Shown piece after piece: positions 17,701-24,650 of a DNA stretch of 64,000 nt. The stretch is from Cryomorphaceae bacterium (lineage in GTDB: Bacteria > Bacteroidota > Bacteroidia > Flavobacteriales_D > Sanyastnellaceae). The stretch covers positions 1-64,000 of the forward strand of contig WGNM01000021.1 of assembly GCA_016124575.1 (NCBI GenBank), given 5' to 3'. The stretch's first letter is position 1; each line of letters opens with the position of its first letter. The position numbers and the translations under genes are program-made. The notes below the pieces were generated by a model that was given only the letters and a program-made list of their open reading frames with translations, did not search any database and was not told the DNA's origin.

Positions 17701-17893
17701 AGGAGAAGTACCATCAAATGTTATTGAGGCCTTGCTCGCTTTTGAACAAAAATGGGGCATAATACAGCTTCAAAACAATGGTGCAGTGACCTATGTGACA
17801 GGTGTTTTGAAATCGAATACCGAGGCGCAACAGGCGGTTAATGACTTTAAAGGACTTGGAATAAACTCAGCGACTGTGAAAAGTCTCGACTGA
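11786..17893 (+). CDS. Giant TPR / PD40 / coiled-coil protein with three SPOR domains
   Basis: A 2035-residue protein with a signal peptide (residues 1-20). TPR-like helices fill about 25-140. A PD40 beta-propeller segment covers about 205-345 (NSSTVYFTSYGKDGSSGKDI, AYMHPDGKTFYFASKG). From about 500 to 1720 the chain is Ala/Glu/Lys-rich coiled coil, with 16-residue ESTVS...E repeats near 1413. Three SPOR-type modules end the protein (near 1726, YKVQVGAFRKS; near 1874, YYTVQIGVYSK; near 1962, RWQVEIGTFTG). SPOR domains bind peptidoglycan lacking stem peptides. PD40 plus TPR recalls the T9SS component PorE, but SPOR replaces OmpA. It likely spans much of the periplasm. Confidence 0.8.
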   Translation: MSRIFITLLLWFGSVATILSQTSPEETKMLNQAAEWFEAGQFAQAFQSYSQLVSLHPQDPDLNFRFGTCALYSGEDKEKAIKHLTFAIKKGCSDARVYFYLGKAHHLNYNFAEARFNYKIYQTKLSAKDKNPLPVELNLRMCDQGSALLKNIRDIVVLEKTQSSEADFFRYFNLEEIGGKIIVAPTELLTKYDQKANLVSLVHFPGNSSTVYFTSYGKDGSSGKDIYRADLLPGGTFSTPERLSGSINTPFDEDFAYMHPDGKTFYFASKGHNSMGGYDIFKSNYDFSTNAFSEPENLDFAINTPDDDVFYVVDSLKQTAYFASGRSSAQNELHVYKVMVRSIPVKSLFIQGDYFSEVLNVGERAKITVKDELTSKVVYEANVTQGEDAYVMDLPKGGLYSLEVKPEGGTIIHKAVFEAPVLEESSAFGQQLKLVTEENKEKLIVVNNFETPLNTDLTALAANMLRKKAGLEVNNDEETLKLLDNQEEEVLSNELTVDNLPGMAGFGDGRSASQIAADRKNEATNDIAYAESAKAKAALLLNQAALNSSKANEIMEEVEGMMAGVDKTDVTNYVAKLKLYNEKLAKATELQIAAENALETAEYLNQDAELKLKSAAIKVDQASKVNTALAANDLQKSLDILNEIYASASAEKIESGVIAEMTLLADQQEKEQKLLSEKIINLRDEESLIETKIRQNQNELERAVKKNVVAQLNSEKEILNAQLNDTREKIIDIDSRLTAAGNQEQKTRSQITLFNEAVATVEKPTSNVTYSKKRAEELNLKINETGERLTVLEITDAETLGLIDEYELASAPSKSAQPIASAALSNSLKTTYASKLGAIDMTSPTAAAKNQALASMALMDAEKELQRLKSADRTALTAEESANIDNEISNIESFKSEILSKVDITDSNDVAPANEATAKTTTQTFFPELNLVNNGKDELERVAQQSENRRVSAELIEKKLAENNAYILESDDVAEIDALEKENEQLIAASKFFTAKNELQVTDAQTAYEASRKEVIDGNLSYEEKLREQIRLTEKYSEMLSAITPESIANPAEKQKLESQKAMSATKLENYYSDLDLVVSAGQEPNTSNSASLNSLPENDMMAIAQIYPDYDKELVAAEKLSGIEQEAEVQRIKEELTSRAEAEMEKRTAAIDQTSDEAEKQQYQLEIMQLERIGGIERTERLESVVELALVAKPVEPANINNLNENTEMIALETELQKIDSYAENSVKLQNSQAEIERLEDLMKAADSNREQKKIDSQIEKQYFERSQAEALTTRAINFAAEEKFNAAANDIRIRLNENRVAWADNDILSTHFAIEQNRSRNLMAAAKLTREEAAPEIDEVRQAHEYRQAAGMQLEALAIQTRLNNLIDRLPELSDMSDEELTALLSGDTLKQELAQTEETLAENVEAESTEESTVSIESVETNSEVEESTVSNESIETTAEAEEATVPSETASVVETTEAPVDVRMAEMQNLKTALPATLELDLKAIELSAEAEEVMNYETLWAEVYNLNAAEISTIGNRDEIKSVNAQREKLVFATSNYRAALQVRNDEAARMQQVIDKIASAEQRYDASSDQAEKAEIVEELSVLYAEAEVINVKLKSAEEALASNEVVVVNESEALTQMMIMLDAAEIVEETRTNDVTLAAERSTADTETTTAPVANVIPETIAALPEESAAPENYATSNRFEDYLFKFPKQLTAEVFAFTDKAAYDSKQPIPINPVLPEGLVYKVQVGAFRKSLPANHFDQFAPLSGEKLENGITRYTAGLFLKFNSANEAKTAIRKKGYSDAFVVAFMNGRRISLTEARKLIEQSAPGTTSEDAVAATITNAKTGNATTTTGGSANDSKPAAATTVPAKPAAVLPAIATDWTTAAGEYYTVQIGVYSKPVALKDMYGLNEIMAERLSNGLVRYTTGRFTSLKEAEAQKAKARGAGIKDAFITAYANGKKVAPASINPSASSSTTTRWQVEIGTFTGEVPSNVIEALLAFEQKWGIIQLQNNGAVTYVTGVLKSNTEAQQAVNDFKGLGINSATVKSLD

Positions 17894-17945
17894 GGGAAAA
17901 CAATATTTCCTTAAAAATTGGTTCTCAAGCCGTCGCGATAGTCCA

Positions 17946-17953
17946 TATATTTG
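17946..17953 (+). promoter_or_regulatory. Bacteroidota -7 box for the lamin-tail protein gene
   Basis: TATATTTG fully matches TAnnTTTG and lies 17 bases before ATG 17971. It overlaps upstream in-frame alternative starts, which supports ATG 17971. Confidence 0.55.
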
Positions 17954-17970
17954 TGGGAAATACGCGAGGG

Positions 17971-19602
17971 ATGAGAACCTTTTTTTTGATTTTATTACTG
18001 TGCCAATCGGCACGGATGTTTGGTGCTATCTTCATTAATGAAATTGTTGCATCGAACAATACAGGTATTCAAGATGACTTTTTCCAGAGCAATGACTGGG
18101 TTGAGTTTTACAACAATGGAGGGATTGTAAACCTAGCTGGTTATTACCTTACCGACAATCCTCAGAATCTTACAAAATGGCAGATTCCCGCTACCAATGG
18201 AGGTTTGACAACCATACTTCCGAATAGCTACCAGATTTTTTGGCTGGATAACGATATCGATCAAGGAGAAGATCACGTAGGTTTTACCCTGAGCAGAGAC
18301 GGAGAATCGCTCATTTTAGTAATGCCCGACGGATTAACGATTGTGGATCACATTGATTTTCCTGCCCAGCAAACCGATATTTCTTACGGACGATCTTGCG
18401 ATGGATGTCCGGATTGGATTTTCTTCGATATCCCAACACCGGATGCTACTAACGGATACATTCAACCAGAAAATGCACTGCTCTTCATCAACGAAGTAAT
18501 GACTGTTAATGGCAGTTATATAGACGACAATTTCGGAGAATACGACCAATGGTTTGAAATCTTCAATCCAAACGATTTTCAAGTCAATTTGGCCAACTAC
18601 ACATTTGACCTTGGAGGCGGAATCAGCTGGCAAGTGCCAAACAACGACCCGACCTCCACAGCAATTCCAGCCAATAGTTTTCAGATTTTTTGGACCGACG
18701 GACAAGTCGATCAGGGTACAAATCATGCCAATTTTTCTCTTCCTATTGAAGGAGGTAGCATCATATTGTCGGGACCTGATGGTGCCAACATCGATACGTA
18801 TATATACGAAGCCGCAACGACGAATAATTCATGGGGACGTTTTCAAGATGGCGGCTTGGTAAGTATCAACTTTGGGTCACCAACACCACGCTTTTCGAAT
18901 CAGCTTGTCTTCGTTATACCACCTGAGTTGTACATCAACGAAATCATGTGTCAGAATGTAGGCGATACGTTAGATACATCCAATGATTATGAAGATTGGA
19001 TTGAAATTTACAACCCAAATTTGATTCCTGTTGACTTGGCTGGATATTGGCTTTCAGACAACCCTGCAAACCCAATGAAGTGGATGGTGCCTACAACCCA
19101 TCCCGATTCATCTATTATTCCACCGGGTGGATTTTTGTTATTCTTTGCCGATGAGCAGCAGGGGCAAGGATGGAACCATACCAGCTTCAGGTTGAACAAT
19201 CAAGGCGAAACCATTACACTAAGAAGTCCGGACGGATTTACCATCGCCGATCAAATCGCCTATCCAGAACAGTTCGCCGATACATCGTATGGAAGGTTTA
19301 CCGACGGTAGTCCACAATGGGTATATTTCCTTGAAACGACACCTGAGTATTCGAACAACGGCGCAACAGTCGAAACACCGACTTTCGAAAAAGACGATTT
19401 GCTGGTGTTTCCAAATCCTGCAACAGCAGGGATGCGCGTAAATTTATCGTTGCAAACCAATTGGATGTTGTTCGATGCACGGGGAAATATCGTAGCCAAC
19501 GGCTTGAAAAGCAGCAGTTTCACCTGTCCGAATGTCGCTTACGGTATGTATTTCCTCCAAACTGATCACTTTTCAACAGTTAAATTGTTGATTCATAACT
19601 GA
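17971..19602 (+). CDS. T9SS-secreted protein with three lamin tail domains
   Basis: A 543-residue protein with a signal peptide. Three lamin-tail (LTD) modules are visible by their repeated signatures: INEIVASNNTG...WVEFYN...VNLAGYYLTD, then INEVMTVNGS...WFEIFNPNDFQVNLANY, then INEIMCQNVGDT...WIEIYNPNLIPVDLAGYWLSD. The last 75 residues form a T9SS type A sorting domain (LLVFPNPATAGMRVNLSL, ending in GMYFLQT...KLLIHN). LTDs are immunoglobulin-like folds; in bacteria they occur on surface proteins and nucleases. No enzymatic domain is present, so a binding or structural surface role is inferred. Confidence 0.88.
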   Translation: MRTFFLILLLCQSARMFGAIFINEIVASNNTGIQDDFFQSNDWVEFYNNGGIVNLAGYYLTDNPQNLTKWQIPATNGGLTTILPNSYQIFWLDNDIDQGEDHVGFTLSRDGESLILVMPDGLTIVDHIDFPAQQTDISYGRSCDGCPDWIFFDIPTPDATNGYIQPENALLFINEVMTVNGSYIDDNFGEYDQWFEIFNPNDFQVNLANYTFDLGGGISWQVPNNDPTSTAIPANSFQIFWTDGQVDQGTNHANFSLPIEGGSIILSGPDGANIDTYIYEAATTNNSWGRFQDGGLVSINFGSPTPRFSNQLVFVIPPELYINEIMCQNVGDTLDTSNDYEDWIEIYNPNLIPVDLAGYWLSDNPANPMKWMVPTTHPDSSIIPPGGFLLFFADEQQGQGWNHTSFRLNNQGETITLRSPDGFTIADQIAYPEQFADTSYGRFTDGSPQWVYFLETTPEYSNNGATVETPTFEKDDLLVFPNPATAGMRVNLSLQTNWMLFDARGNIVANGLKSSSFTCPNVAYGMYFLQTDHFSTVKLLIHN

Positions 19603-19630
19603 TTTCTTCTGCTTGATAAGATTTATTTAC

Positions 19631-19638
19631 TACCTTTG
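19631..19638 (+). promoter_or_regulatory. Bacteroidota -7 box and long leader of rpsA
   Basis: TACCTTTG matches TAnnTTTG. The predicted leader of about 85 bases before ATG 19727 contains a CCGACA (19659-19664) / TGTCGG (19691-19696) pairing that could form a hairpin. Confidence 0.5.
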
Positions 19639-19726
19639 CCGCCCGCAATTAACTGCGTCCGACAAGCAGTAGTAAAAACCTCGTGATCACTGTCGGCAAG
19701 GATCATGATACAAATTAATAGCCTTC

Positions 19727-21805
19727 ATGGCAGAAGAAAAAAACACTTCAGCAGAAAATGCTGAGGATCAAGTAAACGCTGAAACAGAAGCTACGCAAAG
19801 CGAAGAACTGGCTCAGGAAGTAGAAGCAACCGAAGAAGCAGTTGAAGAAACTGTTGTTGCGGAAGATGAGGATGAAGAAATTGTTATCGAGCTTCCTGAG
19901 GAAGAATTCGAACAAGTTGATTTGACCAACTTCGACTGGGACACTTACGGAAAAGGTGATAACTACTCAGCAACTGACCGTACTCGTTTGGAGCAGGTTT
20001 ATGGTGAGACTCTTAATTCAATCATTGAGAAAGAGGTTATCGCTGGAACAGTTGTTTCAGTAGGGAAGAAAGAAGTAGTGATCAACATTGGCTACAAGTC
20101 AGAAGGTGTTGTTCAATCTTCAGAATTCCGTTACAACCCAAATCTAAAGCCTGGCGATTCTGTGCCTGTATTCATCGAGAAGCAGGAAGACGCTACTGGT
20201 CAATTGATCATTTCTCACCGTACGGCAAGAATTCACAGTGCATGGGATAACGTTAATGCTTCTATGGAGCGTGGCGAAATCATCACTGGTGAAGTTAAGT
20301 GTCGCACAAAAGGTGGTTTGATTGTCGATGTATTTGGTATCGAAGCGTTCCTTCCAGGATCTCAGATCGATGTTAAGCCAATTCGCGACTACGATCAGTA
20401 TGTAGGTAAGCAAATGGAATTCAAGGTTGTGAAAATCAACCACGAATTCAAGAACGTTGTGGTTTCTCACAAAGCGCTTATCGAAGCAGAGCTTGAAGAA
20501 CAGAAAAAGCAAATCATTGGTGGTCTTGAAAAAGGACAAGTTCTCGAGGGTATCGTTAAGAACATTACTTCTTACGGTGTATTCGTTGACCTTGGAGGTG
20601 TTGATGGTCTTATCCACATCACTGACCTTTCTTGGGGACGTATCAATCATCCAGAAGAGGTTGTTCAACTTGATTCAAAAATCAATGTTGTTATCCTCGA
20701 TTTCGACGACAACAAGAAGCGTATCGCTCTTGGTCTCAAGCAGCTTTCTGCTCACCCATGGGATGCTCTTAGCGAAAACATGAATGTTGGCGACAAAGTA
20801 ACAGGTAAAGTTGTTGTTTTGGCTGACTACGGTGCATTCGTTGAAGTTGCTCCAGGAGTAGAAGGACTTATTCACGTGTCTGAAATGTCATGGTCACAAC
20901 ACCTACGCAGCGCACAAGACTTCTTGAAAGTTGGTGACGATGCTGAGTGTATTGTATTGACTCTTGATCGTGAAGATCGTAAGATGTCTTTGGGTATGAA
21001 GCAGTTAATGCCAGATCCATGGGAAAACATCGAAGCGAAATACCCAGTTGAATCTCGTCACGAAGCTATCGTTCGCAACTTCACCAACTTCGGTGTATTT
21101 GTTGAATTGGAAGAAGGAATTGATGGGTTGATCCACATTTCTGACCTTAGCTGGTCGAAGAAGATCAAGCACCCTTCTGAATTCTGCAACGTAGGCGATA
21201 AATTGGCTGTGGTTGTCCTTGAATTGGATAAAGAAAACCGTCGTTTGAGCCTCGGTCACAAGCAATTGGAAGAGAATCCATGGGATGTGTTCGAAAATGT
21301 ATTTGAAGTAGGTAGCGTTCACCAAGGTACCATCATTAAGAAAGATGGAAACCAGGCGATCGTTGCTCTTCCTTACGGTGTTGAAGGATACTGCAGTGCG
21401 AAGAACCTGAAGAAAGAAGATGGTTCTACAGGAGAACTAGAAGAAGCGCTAGACTTCACTGTACTTGAATTCAATAAGAACGCAAAACGTATCACTGTTA
21501 CTCACTCTAACAACGGCGAAGAAGTTGTTAAGAAGAAAGAGAAGAAGCGTACAACCGGTTCTGCATCTACAACAGGCGGTGCGCAAGGCGCTGGAATGTC
21601 AAAAGCAGTTCAAGAAGTAAACGAAAAGTCTGAGAAAACAACTCTTGGAGATTTGAGCGTACTTTCTGCTTTGAAAGAGAAGATGGACGCATCGGATGCT
21701 GACGAAAAGCCAAAAGCAAAAGCTAAGAAAGCTGCTGCTCAGGAAGAAGAGTCTGCTGATGAAGCTGAAGCTCCAGAAGCTAACGGTGACGATTCAGAAG
21801 CATAA
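19727..21805 (+). CDS. rpsA: 30S ribosomal protein S1
   Basis: A 692-residue protein with six S1 RNA-binding domains in a row. The four central ones carry clear signatures such as NITSYGVFVDLGGVDGLIHI, LADYGAFVEVAPGVEGLIHV and NFTNFGVFVELEEGIDGLIH. The first 75 residues are an acidic extension (EDEDEEIVIELPEEEFE), and the C-terminus is a charged, alanine-rich tail. Both are usual in Bacteroidota S1. It helps recruit mRNA to the 30S subunit, which matters where Shine-Dalgarno sequences are rare. It has its own promoter, a long leader and a strong terminator. Codon use is even and typical of a highly expressed gene. Confidence 0.96.
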   Translation: MAEEKNTSAENAEDQVNAETEATQSEELAQEVEATEEAVEETVVAEDEDEEIVIELPEEEFEQVDLTNFDWDTYGKGDNYSATDRTRLEQVYGETLNSIIEKEVIAGTVVSVGKKEVVINIGYKSEGVVQSSEFRYNPNLKPGDSVPVFIEKQEDATGQLIISHRTARIHSAWDNVNASMERGEIITGEVKCRTKGGLIVDVFGIEAFLPGSQIDVKPIRDYDQYVGKQMEFKVVKINHEFKNVVVSHKALIEAELEEQKKQIIGGLEKGQVLEGIVKNITSYGVFVDLGGVDGLIHITDLSWGRINHPEEVVQLDSKINVVILDFDDNKKRIALGLKQLSAHPWDALSENMNVGDKVTGKVVVLADYGAFVEVAPGVEGLIHVSEMSWSQHLRSAQDFLKVGDDAECIVLTLDREDRKMSLGMKQLMPDPWENIEAKYPVESRHEAIVRNFTNFGVFVELEEGIDGLIHISDLSWSKKIKHPSEFCNVGDKLAVVVLELDKENRRLSLGHKQLEENPWDVFENVFEVGSVHQGTIIKKDGNQAIVALPYGVEGYCSAKNLKKEDGSTGELEEALDFTVLEFNKNAKRITVTHSNNGEEVVKKKEKKRTTGSASTTGGAQGAGMSKAVQEVNEKSEKTTLGDLSVLSALKEKMDASDADEKPKAKAKKAAAQEEESADEAEAPEANGDDSEA

Positions 21806-21823
21806 TCTCTGATTACTCATATA

Positions 21824-21850
21824 AAAGCCCCGCTTGTGCGGGGCTTTTTT
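21824..21850 (+). terminator. Intrinsic terminator of rpsA
   Basis: The stem AAAGCCCCGC / GCGGGGCTTT with a TTGT loop is followed by a T run, 18 bases after the rpsA stop. Confidence 0.9.
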
Positions 21851-21885
21851 CTTGCATATTTTTAAGCGCTCTTAATTCATTCGTT

Positions 21886-21893
21886 TATATTTG
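21886..21893 (+). promoter_or_regulatory. Bacteroidota -7 box for pyrR, almost no leader
   Basis: TATATTTG is a full TAnnTTTG match ending six bases before ATG 21900. This excludes the in-frame TTG at 21891 as the start and leaves no room for a PyrR-type attenuator before pyrR. Confidence 0.6.
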
Positions 21894-21899
21894 CCCTCA

Positions 21900-22442
21900 A
21901 TGAGACCATCAGTACTCATAGATCAAGCCCAATTTCAGCTCATCATCAACCGACTCACACATCAGTTGGTGGAGAATCATAGGTCTTTTGAAGACACTGT
22001 GATAATTGGCCTTCAACCACGTGGAGTAGATCTTCTAAACAGAATCAAACAACATCTGTCGGAGCAATTTCCAGATATCAAGCTGAAATGTGGCGCTTTA
22101 GATGTTACCTTTTTTCGCGATGATTTTAGACGCAGAGAACGTCCGCTAGAAGCCAATTCAACAGCAATCGATTTTATCATCGAAGATAAAAATGTCATTC
22201 TCGTTGATGATGTTTTATACACCGGCAGAACCATCCGCGCAGGATTAGATGCAATGTTGTCATACGGACGTCCGCGTTCTGTTGAACTCATGGTGCTCAT
22301 TGACCGCAGATTTAGCCGAGAACTGCCTATCGAGGCCCGTTATGTCGGAAAAAGCGTTGACTCGATCGATTCGCAGCATGTAGTAGTAGAATGGACAGAG
22401 ACAAATGGAAAAGATCAAGTATTACTTTATTCTTCGAAATAA
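21900..22442 (+). CDS. pyrR: Bifunctional pyr operon regulator / uracil phosphoribosyltransferase PyrR
   Basis: A 180-residue type I phosphoribosyltransferase. The PRPP-binding loop is VILVDDVLYTGRTIRAG, preceded by GLQPRGVDLLNRI and LDVTFFRDDFRRR, and followed by ELMVLIDRRFSRELPIEARYVG, all as in PyrR. The enzyme makes UMP from uracil and PRPP; in Firmicutes the protein also binds pyr mRNA. It abuts pyrB with no gap, so the pair is one operon. The predicted transcript begins at the start codon, so classical leader attenuation is unlikely here. Whether this PyrR binds RNA is not shown. Confidence 0.93.
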   Translation: MRPSVLIDQAQFQLIINRLTHQLVENHRSFEDTVIIGLQPRGVDLLNRIKQHLSEQFPDIKLKCGALDVTFFRDDFRRRERPLEANSTAIDFIIEDKNVILVDDVLYTGRTIRAGLDAMLSYGRPRSVELMVLIDRRFSRELPIEARYVGKSVDSIDSQHVVVEWTETNGKDQVLLYSSK

Positions 22443-23390
22443 ATGGGACAGCTAAGCACCAGACACTTGATCGGAATCAAAGATCTAACAAAGGAAGATA
22501 TTGAACTCATATTCAAAACTGCCGACGAGTTCAAAGAAGTAATCAACCGCCCCATTAAGAAAGTCCCAAGTCTGCGCGATACAACAATCGCAAACTTGTT
22601 TTTCGAAAACTCTACCCGCACCCGTTTATCTTTCGAATTGGCAGAAAAACGCCTTTCGGCAGATGTAGTGAATTTCTCCGCATCCTCATCGTCAGTTAAG
22701 AAAGGGGAGACCCTCATTGATACAGTGAACAATATCCTGGCAATGAAGGTCGACATGGTTGTAATGCGTCATCCCGATCCTGGAGCGGCCAAATTTCTTT
22801 CAGAAAGGGTGAAAACTGTGATCGTAAACGCTGGCGATGGAACACATGAACACCCCACTCAGGCCCTTTTAGATGCTTTCTCAATACGCGAAAAACTAGG
22901 TGCAGATTTTAAAGGTCGGAAAGTAGCCATCGTTGGAGACATCATGCACTCTCGGGTAGCTATCTCAAATATATACTGTCTGCAAAAATTGGGTGCAGAA
23001 GTCATGGTCGTGGGTCCCTCAACCATGATACCCAAAAACATTGAGTCATTAGGCGTCAAGGTGTCCAACTCACTCATGGATGCGCTCAACTGGTGCGATG
23101 TAGCAAATATGCTGCGCATACAACTCGAACGCCAAGGCGATGATAAAGATGTTGCATTCTTTCCATCGCTCAGAGAATACACAATGTTGTACGGTCTGGA
23201 TAAAGAAAAACTGAATAGTTTAGATAAAAAAATCACCATCATGCACCCCGGTCCAATCAACCGAGGCATTGAAATATCTAGTGATGTAGCCGATTCCGAC
23301 CAATCGATTATCCTCAATCAAGTAGAAAATGGTGTAGCAATTCGCATGGCTGTGTTATACCTACTTGCAGGAAGCTTAGGAAGGAACTGA
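22443..23390 (+). CDS. pyrB: Aspartate carbamoyltransferase catalytic subunit
   Basis: A 315-residue protein that joins aspartate and carbamoyl phosphate in the first committed step of pyrimidine synthesis. The carbamoyl phosphate motif is FFENSTRTRLSFELA, followed by SASSSSVKKGETLIDTVNNI, GDGTHEHPTQALLDAFSI and VAIVGDIMHSRVAISN; the C-terminal part has MHPGPINRGIEI, where aspartate binds. The length is that of stand-alone class B/C trimers. The start codon follows the pyrR stop directly. No pyrI regulatory subunit is in the window. Confidence 0.96.
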   Translation: MGQLSTRHLIGIKDLTKEDIELIFKTADEFKEVINRPIKKVPSLRDTTIANLFFENSTRTRLSFELAEKRLSADVVNFSASSSSVKKGETLIDTVNNILAMKVDMVVMRHPDPGAAKFLSERVKTVIVNAGDGTHEHPTQALLDAFSIREKLGADFKGRKVAIVGDIMHSRVAISNIYCLQKLGAEVMVVGPSTMIPKNIESLGVKVSNSLMDALNWCDVANMLRIQLERQGDDKDVAFFPSLREYTMLYGLDKEKLNSLDKKITIMHPGPINRGIEISSDVADSDQSIILNQVENGVAIRMAVLYLLAGSLGRN

Positions 23391-23398
23391 AAAAAAAT

Positions 23399-23425
23399 TA
23401 TCTTTGTTGAAATCGCTTATAAGCG
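23399..23425 (+). promoter_or_regulatory. Promoter box and palindrome before the STAS gene
   Basis: TATCTTTG (23399-23406) matches TAnnTTTG. A perfect 12-bp palindrome, CGCTTATAAGCG (23414-23425), follows and ends one base before ATG 23427, so it would sit at the very 5' end of the transcript. Confidence 0.5.
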
Positions 23426-23426
23426 C

Positions 23427-23795
23427 ATGAAATACGAAATAGAACAAAAAGACAAAGTAGTAGTCGTAAAGACGAAGGTGGAGAAACTCGATGCACTGCA
23501 CGCTCCAGAATTGAAATCCGAGTTGGTACTTTTAAATAAGGGCGGACAAAGAAACATCATTCTCGACATGAGTGAGACGCGTTATTGTGATTCATCAGGC
23601 TTGAGCGCTGTCCTTGTGGCAAATCGCCTGTGCCGTGATAGCAATGGCTCTTTCGTGCTTTGCGGATTGCAAGCTACTGTTCAGAAACTGATTGGGATAT
23701 CACAATTGGACTCTGTCCTTAAAATCACTCCAACGCTCAATGAAGCCGTTGACTTGGTTTACATGGAAGAGGTAGAACGTGACCTCGAAAACTAA
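23427..23795 (+). CDS. STAS-domain protein (anti-sigma factor antagonist type)
   Basis: A 122-residue single STAS domain. The sequence NIILDMSETRYCDSSGLSAV contains the conserved D-S-S-G, with a Ser that is phosphorylated in SpoIIAA-type proteins. It lies 12 bases before a T9SS protein gene and after pyrB, with its own -7 box. No serine kinase/anti-sigma (RsbW-type) partner or phosphatase is nearby. Bacteroidota use such proteins in partner-switching systems, but the partner cannot be named here. Confidence 0.88.
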   Translation: MKYEIEQKDKVVVVKTKVEKLDALHAPELKSELVLLNKGGQRNIILDMSETRYCDSSGLSAVLVANRLCRDSNGSFVLCGLQATVQKLIGISQLDSVLKITPTLNEAVDLVYMEEVERDLEN

Positions 23796-23806
23796 TACTA
23801 ACACCT

Positions 23807-24601
23807 ATGAAGCAACTTTTACTTTCAACACTTGCGCTCGCTATGTTGTCTACTGCGGTAGCTCAATGTACAGCAGATTACGATTTCCAAGGTCAACCTT
23901 TTGGCGTTTCTCCAGATCCTGTTCTGGGTGAAAGCTTTGAAGTAGCATTTTTAGGAGCAGCCTACTATGATGAAATCCACATCATCGTTCCTACGAACGC
24001 AACCGATGTCGACGAAACATTACCTAGTCTACCTATCGATTCTGTGCTGCTTACTTCGGTAAACTTTGTTTTGAACGGTGTGCCTTTCACTTCCGATCAA
24101 ATGGGGTTGACTATTCAGTGTAACAACAACGATGATTCTCCGAATCCTTGTACGTTTTTTGGCGGACAACAATACTGTGCATCGCTATCCGGCACTCCAA
24201 CGGTTGCTGGTGTCTTTCAGATGTCTATCGTTGTTACGGGTTATGTAAACCTCCTCGGTACCCCAATCGCTTACCCAATCTCTTTCGATCAATATGTGTA
24301 CACTGTTGTAGATCCTTCATCTGTAGCTAAAGTTGATGGGTATTCTATCCAACTCGGACAGAATTCTCCAAACCCGGCGAATGACCGCACATTGATACCT
24401 TTTACATCTTCAACTCCAGGAAAAGTGCAATTCTCTATTGTGAACCTTCTTGGTGAAGTTGTTCAAACTCAGAATATCTCTGCTCGCGCAGGATCGAACG
24501 AGTTTTTGATCGATACTTCAAACTTGAGCAATGGTATCTACATGTACAGCATTCAAGCTGGTAGCAAAAAATTGACTAAAAGGCTTGTCATCAACCGATA
24601 G
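23807..24601 (+). CDS. Secreted protein with T9SS type A sorting domain
   Basis: A 264-residue protein: a signal peptide (residues 1-19, ending AVAQ), a beta-rich domain of about 150 residues with few recognisable features, and a C-terminal T9SS sorting domain (LGQNSPNPANDRTLIPFTSS, then FSIVNLLGEVV and NLSNGIYMYSIQAGSKKLTK). The sorting domain directs export through the type IX system and is then removed or used for surface attachment. The central domain has a Cys-rich segment (QCNNNDDSPNPCTFFGGQQY). Its role is unknown. It could be co-transcribed with the STAS gene 12 bases upstream. Confidence 0.85.
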   Translation: MKQLLLSTLALAMLSTAVAQCTADYDFQGQPFGVSPDPVLGESFEVAFLGAAYYDEIHIIVPTNATDVDETLPSLPIDSVLLTSVNFVLNGVPFTSDQMGLTIQCNNNDDSPNPCTFFGGQQYCASLSGTPTVAGVFQMSIVVTGYVNLLGTPIAYPISFDQYVYTVVDPSSVAKVDGYSIQLGQNSPNPANDRTLIPFTSSTPGKVQFSIVNLLGEVVQTQNISARAGSNEFLIDTSNLSNGIYMYSIQAGSKKLTKRLVINR

Positions 24602-24620
24602 GTTTTTAATCCGATATTCA

Positions 24621-24648
24621 AACCGCTCTTAGGGGCGGTTTTTTTTTG
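24621..24648 (+). terminator. Intrinsic terminator before rnz
   Basis: The stem AACCGC / GCGGTT with a loop of eight bases is followed by an eleven-base T run. It ends a few bases before ATG 24651 of rnz, so rnz needs its own start of transcription or depends on readthrough. Confidence 0.75.
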
Positions 24649-24650
24649 AT

